Source: Brevundimonas subvibrioides
GTDB taxonomy: Bacteria; Pseudomonadota; Alphaproteobacteria; Caulobacterales; Caulobacteraceae
Length of the DNA stretch: 32,210 bases
Assembly: GCA_002280475.1 (NCBI GenBank)
Contig: NCEB01000047.1
Span: 1 to 32,210, forward strand
Reading direction: 5' to 3'
Below are positions 14,784 through 24,421 of this stretch, piece by piece (the first letter of the stretch is position 1; each line of letters begins with the position of its first letter). The notes beneath the pieces were generated by a model. That model worked only from the letters and a program-made list of their open reading frames with translations, was not told where the DNA came from and did not search any database. Position numbers and translations under genes: made by a program.

Positions 14784-17700
14784 TCAGAACTCCTTGGACA
14801 CCGTGGCGTACCAGTAGCGGCCGTAGGGACGATAGAGCGAGCCCAGATAGCCCGACGACGACAGCGGCGGGGCCTCGTCAGTGATGTTTCTGGCACCCAG
14901 ACGGATGCGGCTGTTCGAGGCCCAGCCCTGAGCGCCCTCCCATTCGTACTGGACATAGAGGTTGCCGGTCAGCTGGCTCTCGACCTCCCACGGAACGCCA
15001 GCCGCCGAAAGCAGATCGGTGTCGTCCACCGCGCTGATGTACTGGGTGAAGGCCCCGACCTGCCACGGTCCTTGCGACCAGGTCAGCGAGCCGGAGACTC
15101 GCCATTCGGGCCGTCCGTTCTGGGCCAGCAGGTCGCTGGTTTCCGACAGGGGCGTCGCGGCGTTGATCAGGCCCGCGTCGCGGGCCTCTTCCAGGGCGTC
15201 GACCGCCGGACCCGCGTCGCGTCCGAATGCGATCAGCTTGGCGGCGTTCAGGTTCAGGCGGAAATTGCCGATCGGCGTGTCGCGCAGCCGCCAGATCAGG
15301 CCCAGGTCCATCCCTTCGACGTCCTGCGGCAACAGGTTCACGAACCGGTCGCTGATGGAGACGATCACGCCCGCCGGCGCGATGCCGGTCCCGGCGAACA
15401 GGGCGATGTCGTCGGCGTTGGGCGCGGCGCGGGTGACCAGCGGGTTCGATCCGCCCTGCACCCGGTCGAGATAGTCCTGAACCACGGCGTTGCGCGCCCC
15501 GAACAGGCCGACGATCTTCTCCTGCTGGATGCGCCAGCGATCGATCGTGAAGGTGAAGTCGCCCCAGGCTTCGGGCAGGAACTGCGGCTGGAACACCAGA
15601 CCATAGGACGAGTTGGTGCTCTCCTCCGGCTCCAGATCCGGGTTGCCGGAGACCAGCAGGGAGGCGCCCTGGGCGCGCGCGCAGGCTCCGAAGGTGGCGA
15701 TCCGCCCGGCGCGCAGGTCCGCCTCGCAGCGGATATAGTCCGGGTTGGTCGCCAGACGGCCGTAGGTGGCCGTGTTGACCTGTTCCAGGTTCGGGGCGCG
15801 GAAGCCCTCGGAATAGGAACCGCGCAGGCGCAGGCCGTCGAAGAGGTCCCACGACGCCGCGATCTTGGGCTTGGCCACGTCCCCGAAGTCCGAATAGTGC
15901 TCGGCCCGGCCGGCGATCTGGACGTTCAGCGCACGCACCAGCGGGATGTTCATCTCGGGCGAGACCACCGGAATGGCGAACTCGACATAGGCCGAGGCGA
16001 CGGTGCGGTCGCCTTCGGTATCCGGGTTCTGGCTGACGGCGATGACGTTGCTGAGCGAGACCGCTCCGGTGACCGCGTCCACGAAGGGATTGGTGCCGTC
16101 CAGGTTGGAATCGCGGTCGTCGCTCTGGGTCTCGCGGCGCGCCTCAAGACCGAAGGCGACGCCGACATTGCCGGCCGGCAGGGCGAACAGGTCGGGCCGT
16201 GAGACCTTGAAGTCCCACTGGGTCAGGGTGGTCCGCGATTCGCGCTTCAGGCGGAAGGTGATGGCGTCGATCGCCACCTGGGAGCTGGGCGTGCAGTCAC
16301 CGAAGCTGGTCTGGTTCACGCAGCCGCCGTTGAAGGGGTTGTAGGCATCGGGCGTCGAAAGGGCGAGCGAGGCTTGCAGCGCCGAGGTGTTGACCGCGTC
16401 GGACTCATCGACCGCTTCGGCTTCAGAGTAGAGCAGAGCCGTCTCCCAGTCGAAGCCGCGCCACTCGCCGCGCAGACCTCCCAGCAGTCGGGCCTGGTAG
16501 TTGGTGACATCGACGCCCTGATACCCGGCGTCAACAAAGCGGTACTGGTTCAATCGTACCGGCAGGCCGGCGGCCGGCACATTGGTCAGTCCGGGGATGC
16601 GGTTCGGATTGACCGTGCCGTTGGCGAAGGTCACCGGACCGAACGGGTTCCAGTAGTTCGAGGCCGGGATCACCAGGGTGTTCAGGTTGATGACGGGGGG
16701 CTGCACGCGCTGGGTATCGGCCGTGTAGTAGCCGATCTCGCCGAAGGCCGTGACGGTGTCGGTCAGCTCATAGTGACCCGCCACGAAGACGTTCAGCCGT
16801 TGGGTGTCGGGCTGCACCGTCGTGCCGGGCGCGGTGTCGAAGCGCAGCTCGCGCTGGACGCCGTTGAAGTTCAGGGCACCGGAGCCCAGGCAGACGTCGC
16901 CGTTCGGCACCAGACATCCGGCCAGGGCCGTCGGCTGGATATGGAAAGCGCCGGCCGCCGTGGTCAGGGCCTGGGTGCCGCGCCGGATCGTGCCCGGTCC
17001 GTTGACGACCGCCAGGTTGGCCCAGGCGCCGCGGGTGTTGCGGAAGTCCGGCGTCAGGCTGGCGGCATAGTCTGGCTCGTTGGCGAACAGCGGACGCAGG
17101 TTGTCGGTCGCCGTGAAGTCCTGATCTTCGGCCCGCAGCGCGGTCCGGTCGGTGTAGTCGATGAAGGCCGAGATGTTGCCGCGCTCGAAATCCTTGCCGG
17201 CGAAGATGCCCAGGTTGAACTCGCGCAGGTGGGTGCCCTCCGCGCCGCCGTACTGGCTGGTGATGCGCAGGCCGTCGAAGTCGTCCTGGAGCACGGTGTT
17301 GACCACGCCGGCCACGGCGTCCGCGCCGTAGATGGCGGCCGCGCCGTCCAACAGGACCTCCAGTCGCTCCAGCCCCGACACCGGGATGGCGTTGGAGTTG
17401 TAGCTCAGGACCGGAACCGTGCCGGTGTCCGAGGTCCCCTGGCTGGTCGGGTGCTGGACGATGCGGCGGCCGTTCAGCAGCACCAGGGTGTTGCCGACGC
17501 CCAGCGAGCGCAGGTTGACCGAGTTGACGTCGCCGCGCGCCGCGTTCGAGGTCTGGGGGTTGTTGGCCGCGCTGAACAGGACGTCGCCCATCTGGGGGAT
17601 GGTTCGCAGCAGGTCGTCGCCGCTGACCGCGCCGGTGGCCAGGATCTGCTCCTCGCTCAGGACCGTCACCGGCAGGGCAGCGGTCACGTCCGCGCCCCGG

Positions 17701-17891
17701 ATCTGGGAGCCGACGACCACGATGTCGTCGACGGACGACGTGTCCTGCCCGGTCCCGCTTCGGTCGGCCTGGGCCTGGGCGGCCGGCGACAGGGCTGTGC
17801 TCTGGGCCGCTGTCTGGGCCAGGGCCGGGCCGGCGAACGCCAGCAGGCCGGTGATGGCCGTCGTGGCCAGCATGGTGGTCCGGGTCTTCAT
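14784..17891 (-). CDS. TonB-dependent outer-membrane receptor, large type
   Basis: 1035 residues. A signal peptide ends near ALAQ at about residue 26; the TonB-box region is SSVDDIVVVGSQIRGAD, followed by a plug domain (LRSLGVGNTLVLLNGRRIV; LEVLLDGAAAIYGADAVAGV) and a long barrel ending in YATVSKEF. Cysteine pairs in loops (for example CLVPNGDVC and CVNQTSFGDC) are common in this larger Xanthomonas/Caulobacter-type class. It is unrelated in detail to the receptor at 1734-4157. The ATG at 17891 has a GGGGAGG Shine-Dalgarno; the much longer upstream frame is a shadow of dctA. It lies 47 bases after dctA and five before the secreted hydrolase, so a shared transcript is likely. Confidence 0.95.
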   Translation of the reverse strand: MKTRTTMLATTAITGLLAFAGPALAQTAAQSTALSPAAQAQADRSGTGQDTSSVDDIVVVGSQIRGADVTAALPVTVLSEEQILATGAVSGDDLLRTIPQMGDVLFSAANNPQTSNAARGDVNSVNLRSLGVGNTLVLLNGRRIVQHPTSQGTSDTGTVPVLSYNSNAIPVSGLERLEVLLDGAAAIYGADAVAGVVNTVLQDDFDGLRITSQYGGAEGTHLREFNLGIFAGKDFERGNISAFIDYTDRTALRAEDQDFTATDNLRPLFANEPDYAASLTPDFRNTRGAWANLAVVNGPGTIRRGTQALTTAAGAFHIQPTALAGCLVPNGDVCLGSGALNFNGVQRELRFDTAPGTTVQPDTQRLNVFVAGHYELTDTVTAFGEIGYYTADTQRVQPPVINLNTLVIPASNYWNPFGPVTFANGTVNPNRIPGLTNVPAAGLPVRLNQYRFVDAGYQGVDVTNYQARLLGGLRGEWRGFDWETALLYSEAEAVDESDAVNTSALQASLALSTPDAYNPFNGGCVNQTSFGDCTPSSQVAIDAITFRLKRESRTTLTQWDFKVSRPDLFALPAGNVGVAFGLEARRETQSDDRDSNLDGTNPFVDAVTGAVSLSNVIAVSQNPDTEGDRTVASAYVEFAIPVVSPEMNIPLVRALNVQIAGRAEHYSDFGDVAKPKIAASWDLFDGLRLRGSYSEGFRAPNLEQVNTATYGRLATNPDYIRCEADLRAGRIATFGACARAQGASLLVSGNPDLEPEESTNSSYGLVFQPQFLPEAWGDFTFTIDRWRIQQEKIVGLFGARNAVVQDYLDRVQGGSNPLVTRAAPNADDIALFAGTGIAPAGVIVSISDRFVNLLPQDVEGMDLGLIWRLRDTPIGNFRLNLNAAKLIAFGRDAGPAVDALEEARDAGLINAATPLSETSDLLAQNGRPEWRVSGSLTWSQGPWQVGAFTQYISAVDDTDLLSAAGVPWEVESQLTGNLYVQYEWEGAQGWASNSRIRLGARNITDEAPPLSSSGYLGSLYRPYGRYWYATVSKEF

Positions 17892-17938
17892 GATGGTGGT
17901 CCTCCCCTTTGTCGTTTTTTGATTGGTCGTGTCGGACG

Positions 17939-19297
17939 TCAGTCCTTGGCGATGACGAGATCGTCTCCCGGCCCGGCGGCCGGATCGGGCCCGGCGGCCA
18001 GCGGTCTGGGCTGTCCACGGAGGGCTTCGGCCAGGGCGTCGCGGTCCAGCGCCCCCTCCCAGCGGGCGACCACCAGGGTCGCCACGGCGTTGCCGATGAA
18101 GTTGGTCAGGGCCCGGCACTCGCTCATGAAGCGGTCGATGCCCAGGATCAGCGCCATGCCCGCGATCGGCACGTCGGGCACCACCGCCAGCGTCGCCGCC
18201 AGGGTGATGAAGCCCGCGCCCGTGATGCCCGCCGCCCCCTTGGAGCTCAGCATGGCGACCAGCAGCAGCGTCACCTGCTGCCACAGCGTCAGCTCGATGT
18301 TCAGCGCCTGGGCGATGAACAGGGCCGCCATGGTCATGTAGATATTGGTGCCGTCCAGGTTGAACGAGTAGCCGGTGGGCACGACCAGGCCGACAACGGA
18401 CTTGGACGCCCCGGCGCGCTCCATCTTCTGCAGCAGGCTGGGCAGGGCGGCCTCTGACGACGAGGTCCCGAGCACCAGCAACAGTTCTTCCTTCAGGTAG
18501 CGGATCAGCTTCAGGATAGAGAAGCCGTTGGCGATGCCGACCAGCCCGAGGATGCCGACGACGAAGATCGCCGAGGTCAGGTAGAAGGTGGCGACCAGGG
18601 CGATCAGGTTGATCACCGAGGCGATCCCATAGGCCCCGATGGTGAAGGCGAAGGCCCCGAACGCGCCGATCGGGGCGGCCTTCATGACGATGGCGACCAG
18701 CTTGAAGAAGGCGGTCGATACCGATTCCAGCAGGCTCAGGACCGGCTTGCCGGCGTCGCCGACCATGGCCAGGGCCAGTCCGAACAGGACGGACACGAAC
18801 AGCACCTGCAGGATGTTGCCGGTCGAGAAGGCGCTGACGAAGGTGTCGGGAATGACGCCCAGCAGGAAGCCGACCACGGTCGTCTCGTGGGCGGCGGTCG
18901 AGTATTGGGAAACCGCGCCCGCATCCAGAGACGCCGGGTCGATGTTCAGCCCCCGGCCTGGCTGGACCAGATTGGCCACGATCAGGCCGACGATCAGCGC
19001 CAGCGTCGAGAACACCAGGAAATAGGCGAAGGCCTTGGCCGCCACGCGACCGACCTTGCCGATGTCGCGCATGCCCGCGATGCCGACCACGATGGTCAGG
19101 AAGATCACCGGGGCGATGACCATCTTCACCAGCTTGATGAAGCCGTCGCCCAAGGGCTTCAGGCTCTCGCCGAATTCCGGGAAGAAGTGGCCGATCAGGC
19201 CGCCCAGCAGGATGGCGCCCAGCACCTGGACATAGAGATGAGAATACCAGGGGCCGCGATGCCCCCGGGTGCCGTCCTGATGCGCCGTGATCTGCAT
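17939..19297 (-). CDS. dctA: C4-dicarboxylate:cation symporter
   Basis: 452 residues of the dicarboxylate/amino acid:cation symporter (glutamate transporter) family, inner membrane. Diagnostic segments are the serine-rich hairpin [14 protein letters not shown], the unwound-helix motif [18 protein letters not shown] (normally NMDGT or NLDGT) and the N-terminal [20 protein letters not shown]. It imports succinate, malate, fumarate and sometimes aromatic acids such as orotate. The start MQITAHQD at 19297 has GGAGGG just upstream; the longer reading frame has no support. The divergent dctBD pair and the two DctD-like sites between them support the DctA name. Confidence 0.9.
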   Translation of the reverse strand: MQITAHQDGTRGHRGPWYSHLYVQVLGAILLGGLIGHFFPEFGESLKPLGDGFIKLVKMVIAPVIFLTIVVGIAGMRDIGKVGRVAAKAFAYFLVFSTLALIVGLIVANLVQPGRGLNIDPASLDAGAVSQYSTAAHETTVVGFLLGVIPDTFVSAFSTGNILQVLFVSVLFGLALAMVGDAGKPVLSLLESVSTAFFKLVAIVMKAAPIGAFGAFAFTIGAYGIASVINLIALVATFYLTSAIFVVGILGLVGIANGFSILKLIRYLKEELLLVLGTSSSEAALPSLLQKMERAGASKSVVGLVVPTGYSFNLDGTNIYMTMAALFIAQALNIELTLWQQVTLLLVAMLSSKGAAGITGAGFITLAATLAVVPDVPIAGMALILGIDRFMSECRALTNFIGNAVATLVVARWEGALDRDALAEALRGQPRPLAAGPDPAAGPGDDLVIAKD

Positions 19298-19382
19298 ACG
19301 CCCTCCGCCGCCGTCGCGGCCGTCGTTTCCCGGGGCGGTCTGACGCCGCCTAGGCCTCAGTCTGAACGCTGAACGATGAAGC

Positions 19383-19397
19383 GCAATCATGATGCAG
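19383..19397 (-). promoter_or_regulatory. Weak sigma-54-like candidate for dctA
   Basis: On the minus strand CTGCAT-N5-TTGC lies about 85 bases upstream of the dctA start and downstream of both DctD-like sites. The -12 element is good but the -24 element has only one of the two invariant G residues, so it is a poor sigma-54 promoter. Confidence 0.25.
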
Positions 19398-19451
19398 GTC
19401 TTGAGCAAAGCATTGATAAAAAACAGATGTTTTGATAGTCAGTAGGAGTCT

Positions 19452-19469
19452 TGTGCGATTTTTCGGACA
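19452..19469. promoter_or_regulatory. DctD-like upstream activating site 1
   Basis: TGTGCGATTTTTCGGACA has outer half-sites TGTGCG and CGGACA close to the rhizobial DctD operator (TGTGCGGAAATCCGCACA as I remember it). It is 32 bases from site 2, about three helical turns, so both would face the same side of the DNA. Confidence 0.55.
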
Positions 19470-19483
19470 GGGGCTGGCTATTC

Positions 19484-19501
19484 TGTGCGGATTTCCACAC
19501 A
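19484..19501. promoter_or_regulatory. DctD-like upstream activating site 2
   Basis: TGTGCGGATTTCCACACA is an imperfect dyad (TGTG, GGA / TCC, CACA symmetric) matching the remembered rhizobial DctD operator at 15 of 18 positions. It lies between divergent dctA and dctB and could serve both. Confidence 0.65.
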
Positions 19502-19527
19502 GTCTGGCGATGTTCGCCCCGGGCATC

Positions 19528-21345
19528 ATGAAGGTTCGCGATCGCCTCTCGCGGCCGACGACGGCCCCTTGGATCGCGCTCGTCGCGATCTGGCTGGCGG
19601 TCGCCGTTCTCGCGATGATCGGCGCCGCCGAGCTGGCCCGGCGCGACGCTCTGGCGGAGCTGCGAAGGCAGGCCGTGGCCAATGCGGACCTTCACGCCGC
19701 CGTGCTGCGCAGCGAGCTGGAAAAGCAACGATCCGTGCCCGTCGTCCTGGCCCAGGACCCTGAGATCGCCGCCCTCGCGGCCGACCCCGGCCCCGACCGC
19801 GCCGCCCGGGTCAGCGCCAAGCTGGAGGGGCTCGCGCTCCAGACCCGGGCGGCTGCCCTCTATGTCCTGAATGCCGAGGGCCTGGCTGTCGCGGCCAGCA
19901 ACTGGCGCGAGCCGACCAGCTTCGTCGGATCAAACTATGCGTTCCGGCCCTATTTCACCCAGGCGATGGCGAACGGCGAGGCTGAGTTCTTCGCCCTCGG
20001 CACCGTCAGCGGACGCCCCGGCCTGTATCTGGCCCGCGCGATCGGACCGGCCTCGGCCCGGGTCGGCGTGGTCGTCGTCAAGGTCGAGTTCGACGCGCTG
20101 GAGGCCGCCTGGCGCGACACGGGCGAGCCCGCCTTCGTCACCGATGGCAGGGGCGTCGTCCTTGTGACGAGCGAACCCGACTGGCGCTTTCGCCGCAGCC
20201 GCGCCCTGACCGCCGCCGAGCGTCGCGATATCCTGGCGGATCAGACTCTGAGCGGGCAGGCGCTGGCCCCGCTGCCGTTCGAGGGCGAGCCAGGTCGGGT
20301 CGTTCGTATCGCCGGGGGGCCCCGGGCCGGTGAATGGATGCTGGCCGAGACCGCGACCGACACGCCCGGCTGGACATTGCGCCTGCTCGACCCGGTCGAC
20401 CGCGCCATCACCGGCAGCACGACCAATGCCCGCGTCATCGCCCTGCTCGCCGTGACTCTGCTGGCAGTCGCCGCCGGGGTCCTGCTGCGTCGGCGTCAGC
20501 AGGCGGCAGCCCGCGCCTTGGCCGAGGAGGCGGCCCGCGCCGATCTGGAGCGGCGGATCGATGAACGGACCCTCGAACTGCGCGACGCCAACAGCCGGCT
20601 CAGCAGCGAGATCGAGGAGCGCCGCCGCGCCGAGGCCAGCCGCGAGGTCCTGCGCGAGGAATTGGTCCAGGCCAGCCGCCTGGCCACCCTCGGTCAGATC
20701 GCCGCCGGGGTCGCCCACGAGATCAACCAGCCCGTCGCGGCCATCCGCACCCACGCGGACAGCGCAGGGGCCTATCTGGACCGGGGCGACGCGGACGGCG
20801 TCAAACGCAACCTGGACCGCGTGTCTGACCTGACCGGCCGGATCGGGACCATCACCGATGAACTGCGGGCGTTCTCGAGGAAGGCCACCGGGCCGGTTTC
20901 AGCGGTTTCGCCCACAGCCGCCATCGACTCGGCCCTGCTGCTGATCGGGCACCGTCTGCGCGACGCGGGCATGCGTCTGGTCCGGTCTGACGCCACGGAT
21001 GCGCGGGCGATGGCGGACCCGGTCCGGCTGGAACAGGTGATCGTCAATCTGATCCAGAACGCCTTCGAGGCCATGATCGAAGACCAGACGATCGATCCGA
21101 CCGTGACGATCGACATTGTCCAGAACGCCGGGTGGGTGGAGATCGTGATCGCCGACAACGGGCCCGGCATCGACCCCGCCGTCGCCGCCACCCTGTTCAC
21201 TCCGTTCGTGACGACCAAGGGGCAGGGCCTGGGCCTGGGGCTGGTGATCTGTCGCGACATCATCGCCGGGTTCGGCGGCGAACTGGGGTTGCGACCGTCC
21301 GCCCAGGGCGCGGCCTTCGCCATCACCCTCAGGGCCGCGTCTTGA
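19528..21345 (+). CDS. dctB: C4-dicarboxylate sensor histidine kinase
   Basis: About 605 residues. TM1 is PWIALVAIWLAVAVLAMIGA, followed by a periplasmic double-PAS sensor region with the DctB-typical FVGSNYAFRPYFTQAM and GRPGLYLARAIG, and TM2 (VIALLAVTLLAVAAGVLL). A coiled-coil linker leads to the HisKA box with the phospho-acceptor His in GQIAAGVAHEINQPVAAIR. HATPase motifs are VNLIQNAFEAM (N), IADNGPGI (G1) and GQGLGLGLVICRDI (G2). It senses C4-dicarboxylates with DctA and phosphorylates DctD. The start is uncertain: ATG 19528, ATG 19510 or an upstream TTG; none has a convincing ribosome site. Its stop overlaps the dctD start. Confidence 0.9.
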   Translation: MKVRDRLSRPTTAPWIALVAIWLAVAVLAMIGAAELARRDALAELRRQAVANADLHAAVLRSELEKQRSVPVVLAQDPEIAALAADPGPDRAARVSAKLEGLALQTRAAALYVLNAEGLAVAASNWREPTSFVGSNYAFRPYFTQAMANGEAEFFALGTVSGRPGLYLARAIGPASARVGVVVVKVEFDALEAAWRDTGEPAFVTDGRGVVLVTSEPDWRFRRSRALTAAERRDILADQTLSGQALAPLPFEGEPGRVVRIAGGPRAGEWMLAETATDTPGWTLRLLDPVDRAITGSTTNARVIALLAVTLLAVAAGVLLRRRQQAAARALAEEAARADLERRIDERTLELRDANSRLSSEIEERRRAEASREVLREELVQASRLATLGQIAAGVAHEINQPVAAIRTHADSAGAYLDRGDADGVKRNLDRVSDLTGRIGTITDELRAFSRKATGPVSAVSPTAAIDSALLLIGHRLRDAGMRLVRSDATDARAMADPVRLEQVIVNLIQNAFEAMIEDQTIDPTVTIDIVQNAGWVEIVIADNGPGIDPAVAATLFTPFVTTKGQGLGLGLVICRDIIAGFGGELGLRPSAQGAAFAITLRAAS

Positions 21346-22703
21346 CCTTCGCCCGGCCGCTCGGCGTGACCCTGGTCGATGACGACGAGGATTTTCGCGC
21401 CGCCCTCGCGGAGCGCCTGCGCCTCGCGGGGCTGGAGGTGGGGGATTTCGCCTCGGCCGAGGCCGCCCTGGGGGCCCTGGACCGCGACTATCCCGGGGTG
21501 GTGGTGACGGACCTGAGGATGCCGGGTCTCGACGGGCGGGGTCTGCTGACCCGGCTTCAGGCGGTCGACGCCGATCTGCCGGTCGTGATGATCACAGGCC
21601 ATGGCGACATCGCCGACGCGGTCGAGGCGCTGCGTCAGGGGGCCTACGATTTCGTGGCCAAGCCGTTCGACTTCGCCCGCCTGAACGAGAGCTTGGCGCG
21701 CGCGCTCGAAAAGCGTGGCCTGGTGCTCGACAACCGGGCTCTCGCGCGTGCGGTCGGCGAGGCCCGACCCGAGACCACCCTGCTAGGCACCAGCCCGGCC
21801 ATCGTCCGTCTTCGCGCCGTCATCGACCAGATCGCCGACGCCGACATGGACGTGTTGATCGAGGGGCCCACCGGGGCCGGCAAGGAGGTCGTCGCCCGGG
21901 CGCTTCACGACGGTGGCCGACGGCGCGTCCACCGCTTCGTCGCGGTTAACTGCGGGGCACTGCCGGACGGGCTGATCGAGACCGAGCTGTTCGGATCGGA
22001 GCCGGGGGCCTTCGCGGGGGCGCTGCGTCGTCGGATCGGCCTGGTGGAACAGAGCCATCGCGGCACTCTGTTTCTGGACGAGGTCGAGAGCCTGTCGCCC
22101 TCGGCCCAGGTGGCGCTGCTGCGGGTGATCGAACAGCGCGAGGTCCAGCCGGTCGGGGCCGATGCGGCCCGCACGCTGGATCTGCGCATCCTCGCCGCCT
22201 CGAAGGTCGATCTCGCCGTCGCGGTCGCGGCCGGCCGGTTCCGCGACGATCTCTACTACCGGCTGAACGTCGTCGAATTGCGGGTGCCGCCTCTGATCGA
22301 GCGCCGTGAGGACATTCCCCTGTTGTTCGCCCACTTCCTCGCGCGAGCGGCCAAGGCGCAGGGCATCGAGCCGCCGCTCCTGACGGCCGCGGTTCATGAG
22401 CGCCTGATCCGCCATGACTGGCCCGGCAATGTCCGCGAACTGGCTCACTATGCCGATCGCGCGGCCCTCGGCCTGATCGACGTCCCCGCCCCCAGTTCGG
22501 CCGCGGCGCCTGAAGCGTCCGGGGCCCTGGCCGCCCGCATGGATCGGTTCGAGAAGAGCGTGCTTCAGGACGCGCTCGTGCGTCACAATGGGTCGGTCGC
22601 CGCCGTGTCCGGGGACCTGCGTCTCCCGCGCAAGACCCTCTACGACAAACTGGCCCGCCACGGCCTCAGCCCGTCGCGGTTCCGCCTGGCGTCCAGAGCG
22701 TGA
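21342..22703 (+). CDS. dctD: DctD-type response regulator with AAA+ domain and altered GAFTGA motif
   Basis: 453 residues. The receiver domain spans about residues 8-125 with phospho-acceptor Asp57 (VVTDLRMPG) and Lys in VAKPFDF. The AAA+ sigma-54-activator domain follows, with Walker A GPTGAGKEVVA, Walker B GTLFLDEVES and FRDDLYYRLNVVEL. The Fis-type HTH is at the C-terminus (GSVAAVSGDLRLPRKTLYDK). The sigma-54 contact loop, residues 222-227, reads GAFAGA rather than GAFTGA; the Thr to Ala change at residue 225 usually cripples sigma-54 activation. The start is a TTG at 21342 that overlaps the dctB stop as TTGA; no nearby ATG or GTG exists. It ends 12 bases before the tRNA-Ser 3' end. Confidence 0.9.
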   Translation: MTFARPLGVTLVDDDEDFRAALAERLRLAGLEVGDFASAEAALGALDRDYPGVVVTDLRMPGLDGRGLLTRLQAVDADLPVVMITGHGDIADAVEALRQGAYDFVAKPFDFARLNESLARALEKRGLVLDNRALARAVGEARPETTLLGTSPAIVRLRAVIDQIADADMDVLIEGPTGAGKEVVARALHDGGRRRVHRFVAVNCGALPDGLIETELFGSEPGAFAGALRRRIGLVEQSHRGTLFLDEVESLSPSAQVALLRVIEQREVQPVGADAARTLDLRILAASKVDLAVAVAAGRFRDDLYYRLNVVELRVPPLIERREDIPLLFAHFLARAAKAQGIEPPLLTAAVHERLIRHDWPGNVRELAHYADRAALGLIDVPAPSSAAAPEASGALAARMDRFEKSVLQDALVRHNGSVAAVSGDLRLPRKTLYDKLARHGLSPSRFRLASRA

Positions 22704-22715
22704 GGGGTGGGCGAG

Positions 22716-22805
22716 TGGCGGACAGAGAGGGATTCGAACCCTCGGTAGGCTTTCACCTACACACGCTTTCCAAGCGTGCGCGATCGACCACTCCGCCACC
22801 TGTCC
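22716..22805 (-). tRNA. tRNA-Ser (anticodon GGA)
   Basis: 90 bases including an encoded CCA. The 7-bp acceptor stem GGACAGG pairs with TCTGTCC (last pair G-T), the discriminator is G, the anticodon loop is TTGGAAA between CACGC and GCGTG (anticodon at 22769-22771), the class II variable arm is TGTAGGTGAAAGCCTACC-like, and the T-loop is GGTTCGAATC. It reads UCC and UCU. Its 3' end faces dctD. Confidence 0.96.
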
Positions 22806-22838
22806 GTTTCACCGGCGAACCTGTCAGGCACCGCCCAT

Positions 22839-23555
<717 letters not shown>

Positions 23556-23568
23556 ACGCGGCGGGCTT

Positions 23569-23913
23569 ATGGACCGGGACAGGATCGGCAAGGTCTGCCT
23601 GGCCCTGCCCGGGGCCATGCTGGATCACCCCTTTGGCGAGCATCACGACGCCTATCGCGTCGGTGGCAAGATGTTCGTGATGGTGGGCGAGCAGGGTGGG
23701 GTGTCGTTCAAGGTCTCCGACATCGCCTATGAGATCTTGACCGAGATGGGCCGGGCGAGGCCGGCCCCCTATCTGGCGCGGGCCAGGTGGGTGAACCTGC
23801 CCGATCCTTCCGCCTGGGACGATGACGAACTGGCTGAGCATTTCGCCATCGCGCATCGGATCGTGGCCGGCAAGCTGACCCGCAAGGCCCGGGTCGAACT
23901 CGGGATCGATTAG
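23569..23913 (+). CDS. MmcQ/YjbR family protein
   Basis: 114 residues with the compact alpha/beta fold of the MmcQ/YjbR family (YjbR domain). Typical segments are CLALPGAMLDHPFGEHHDAYRV, KMFVMVGEQGGVSFKV and ARWVNLPDPSAWDDDELAEH. These proteins resemble DNA-binding folds but their role is not established. It follows msrA by 13 bases and is probably co-transcribed. Its TAG overlaps by three bases the stop codon of the convergent lipoprotein gene. Confidence 0.85.
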   Translation: MDRDRIGKVCLALPGAMLDHPFGEHHDAYRVGGKMFVMVGEQGGVSFKVSDIAYEILTEMGRARPAPYLARARWVNLPDPSAWDDDELAEHFAIAHRIVAGKLTRKARVELGID

Positions 23914-24404
23914 CCGCAGAGACCGAAGAACCGCTCGACCTGGGTCGCCGAGCCCGGCTGGGGCACATAGACCGCGCGTTCGCCATCCACCCATTGGGCG
24001 ATCCAGCCCAGCCGGCGGAACCGCTGCAGCACCGGCGTGTCCGCCTCGACCGTGGCGGTCAGCAGGTCGCCGTCGTGCAGTTGCGAAGGCTCTCCCTCTG
24101 CGGGGAACCGCTCGGTCTCGCCGCCGGATTCCAGATAGATCTCGCTCATCCCCGACTTGCCGAGCGCGACCAGATCGACCTTCCCCGTGCCCGCCGAGCA
24201 GTCGAGGCCCAGCTTGAGGTCGTCCGAGGCCTCAACGCCATAGGCCAGGCGCGCGATGCCGCTGTCCTGGCTCAGGAACCAGTCGTAGCCGGGCGTGGGC
24301 GCGGGCGACGCCGTGGTGATCGGCGTGGGGGTGACCGGCGAGACGTTCGCGCACGCCGCGGTCATCCCGGCCAGGCCAAGGGTCCCGAGCCAGATCCAGC
24401 GCAT
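23910..24404 (-). CDS. Small exported (probably lipoprotein) protein, paralog 1 of a tandem trio
   Basis: 164 residues. The N-terminus has a hydrophobic signal and a possible lipobox (GMTAAC) with Cys18. A Pro/Thr-rich linker precedes the domain WFLSQDSGIARLAYGVEAS..LKLGLDC, and the protein ends ERFFGLCG. The same W-x-L, LAYGV-type, mid-domain Cys and C-terminal Cys-Gly pattern recurs in the next two genes upstream, so the three look like diverged duplicates. Function unknown. The ATG at 24404 is chosen because GGGGAG lies nine bases upstream, although an ATG at 24422 overlaps the previous stop. Confidence 0.72.
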   Translation of the reverse strand: MRWIWLGTLGLAGMTAACANVSPVTPTPITTASPAPTPGYDWFLSQDSGIARLAYGVEASDDLKLGLDCSAGTGKVDLVALGKSGMSEIYLESGGETERFPAEGEPSQLHDGDLLTATVEADTPVLQRFRRLGWIAQWVDGERAVYVPQPGSATQVERFFGLCG

Positions 24405-24421
24405 GGCGAACTCTCCCCGCA

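Noticed and set aside
14780..14956. Upstream ATG extension of the secreted hydrolase
   Set aside because: It lies inside the receptor gene and would bury the signal peptide; the GTG at 14779 has a good ribosome site.
17892..18284. Long N-terminal extension of the large TonB receptor frame
   Set aside because: It only overlaps dctA out of frame; a signal peptide and strong Shine-Dalgarno mark the start at 17891.
16374..18341. Plus-strand open frame of 655 codons across the large TonB receptor
   Set aside because: Antisense shadow of the receptor; no family motif, low-complexity composition.
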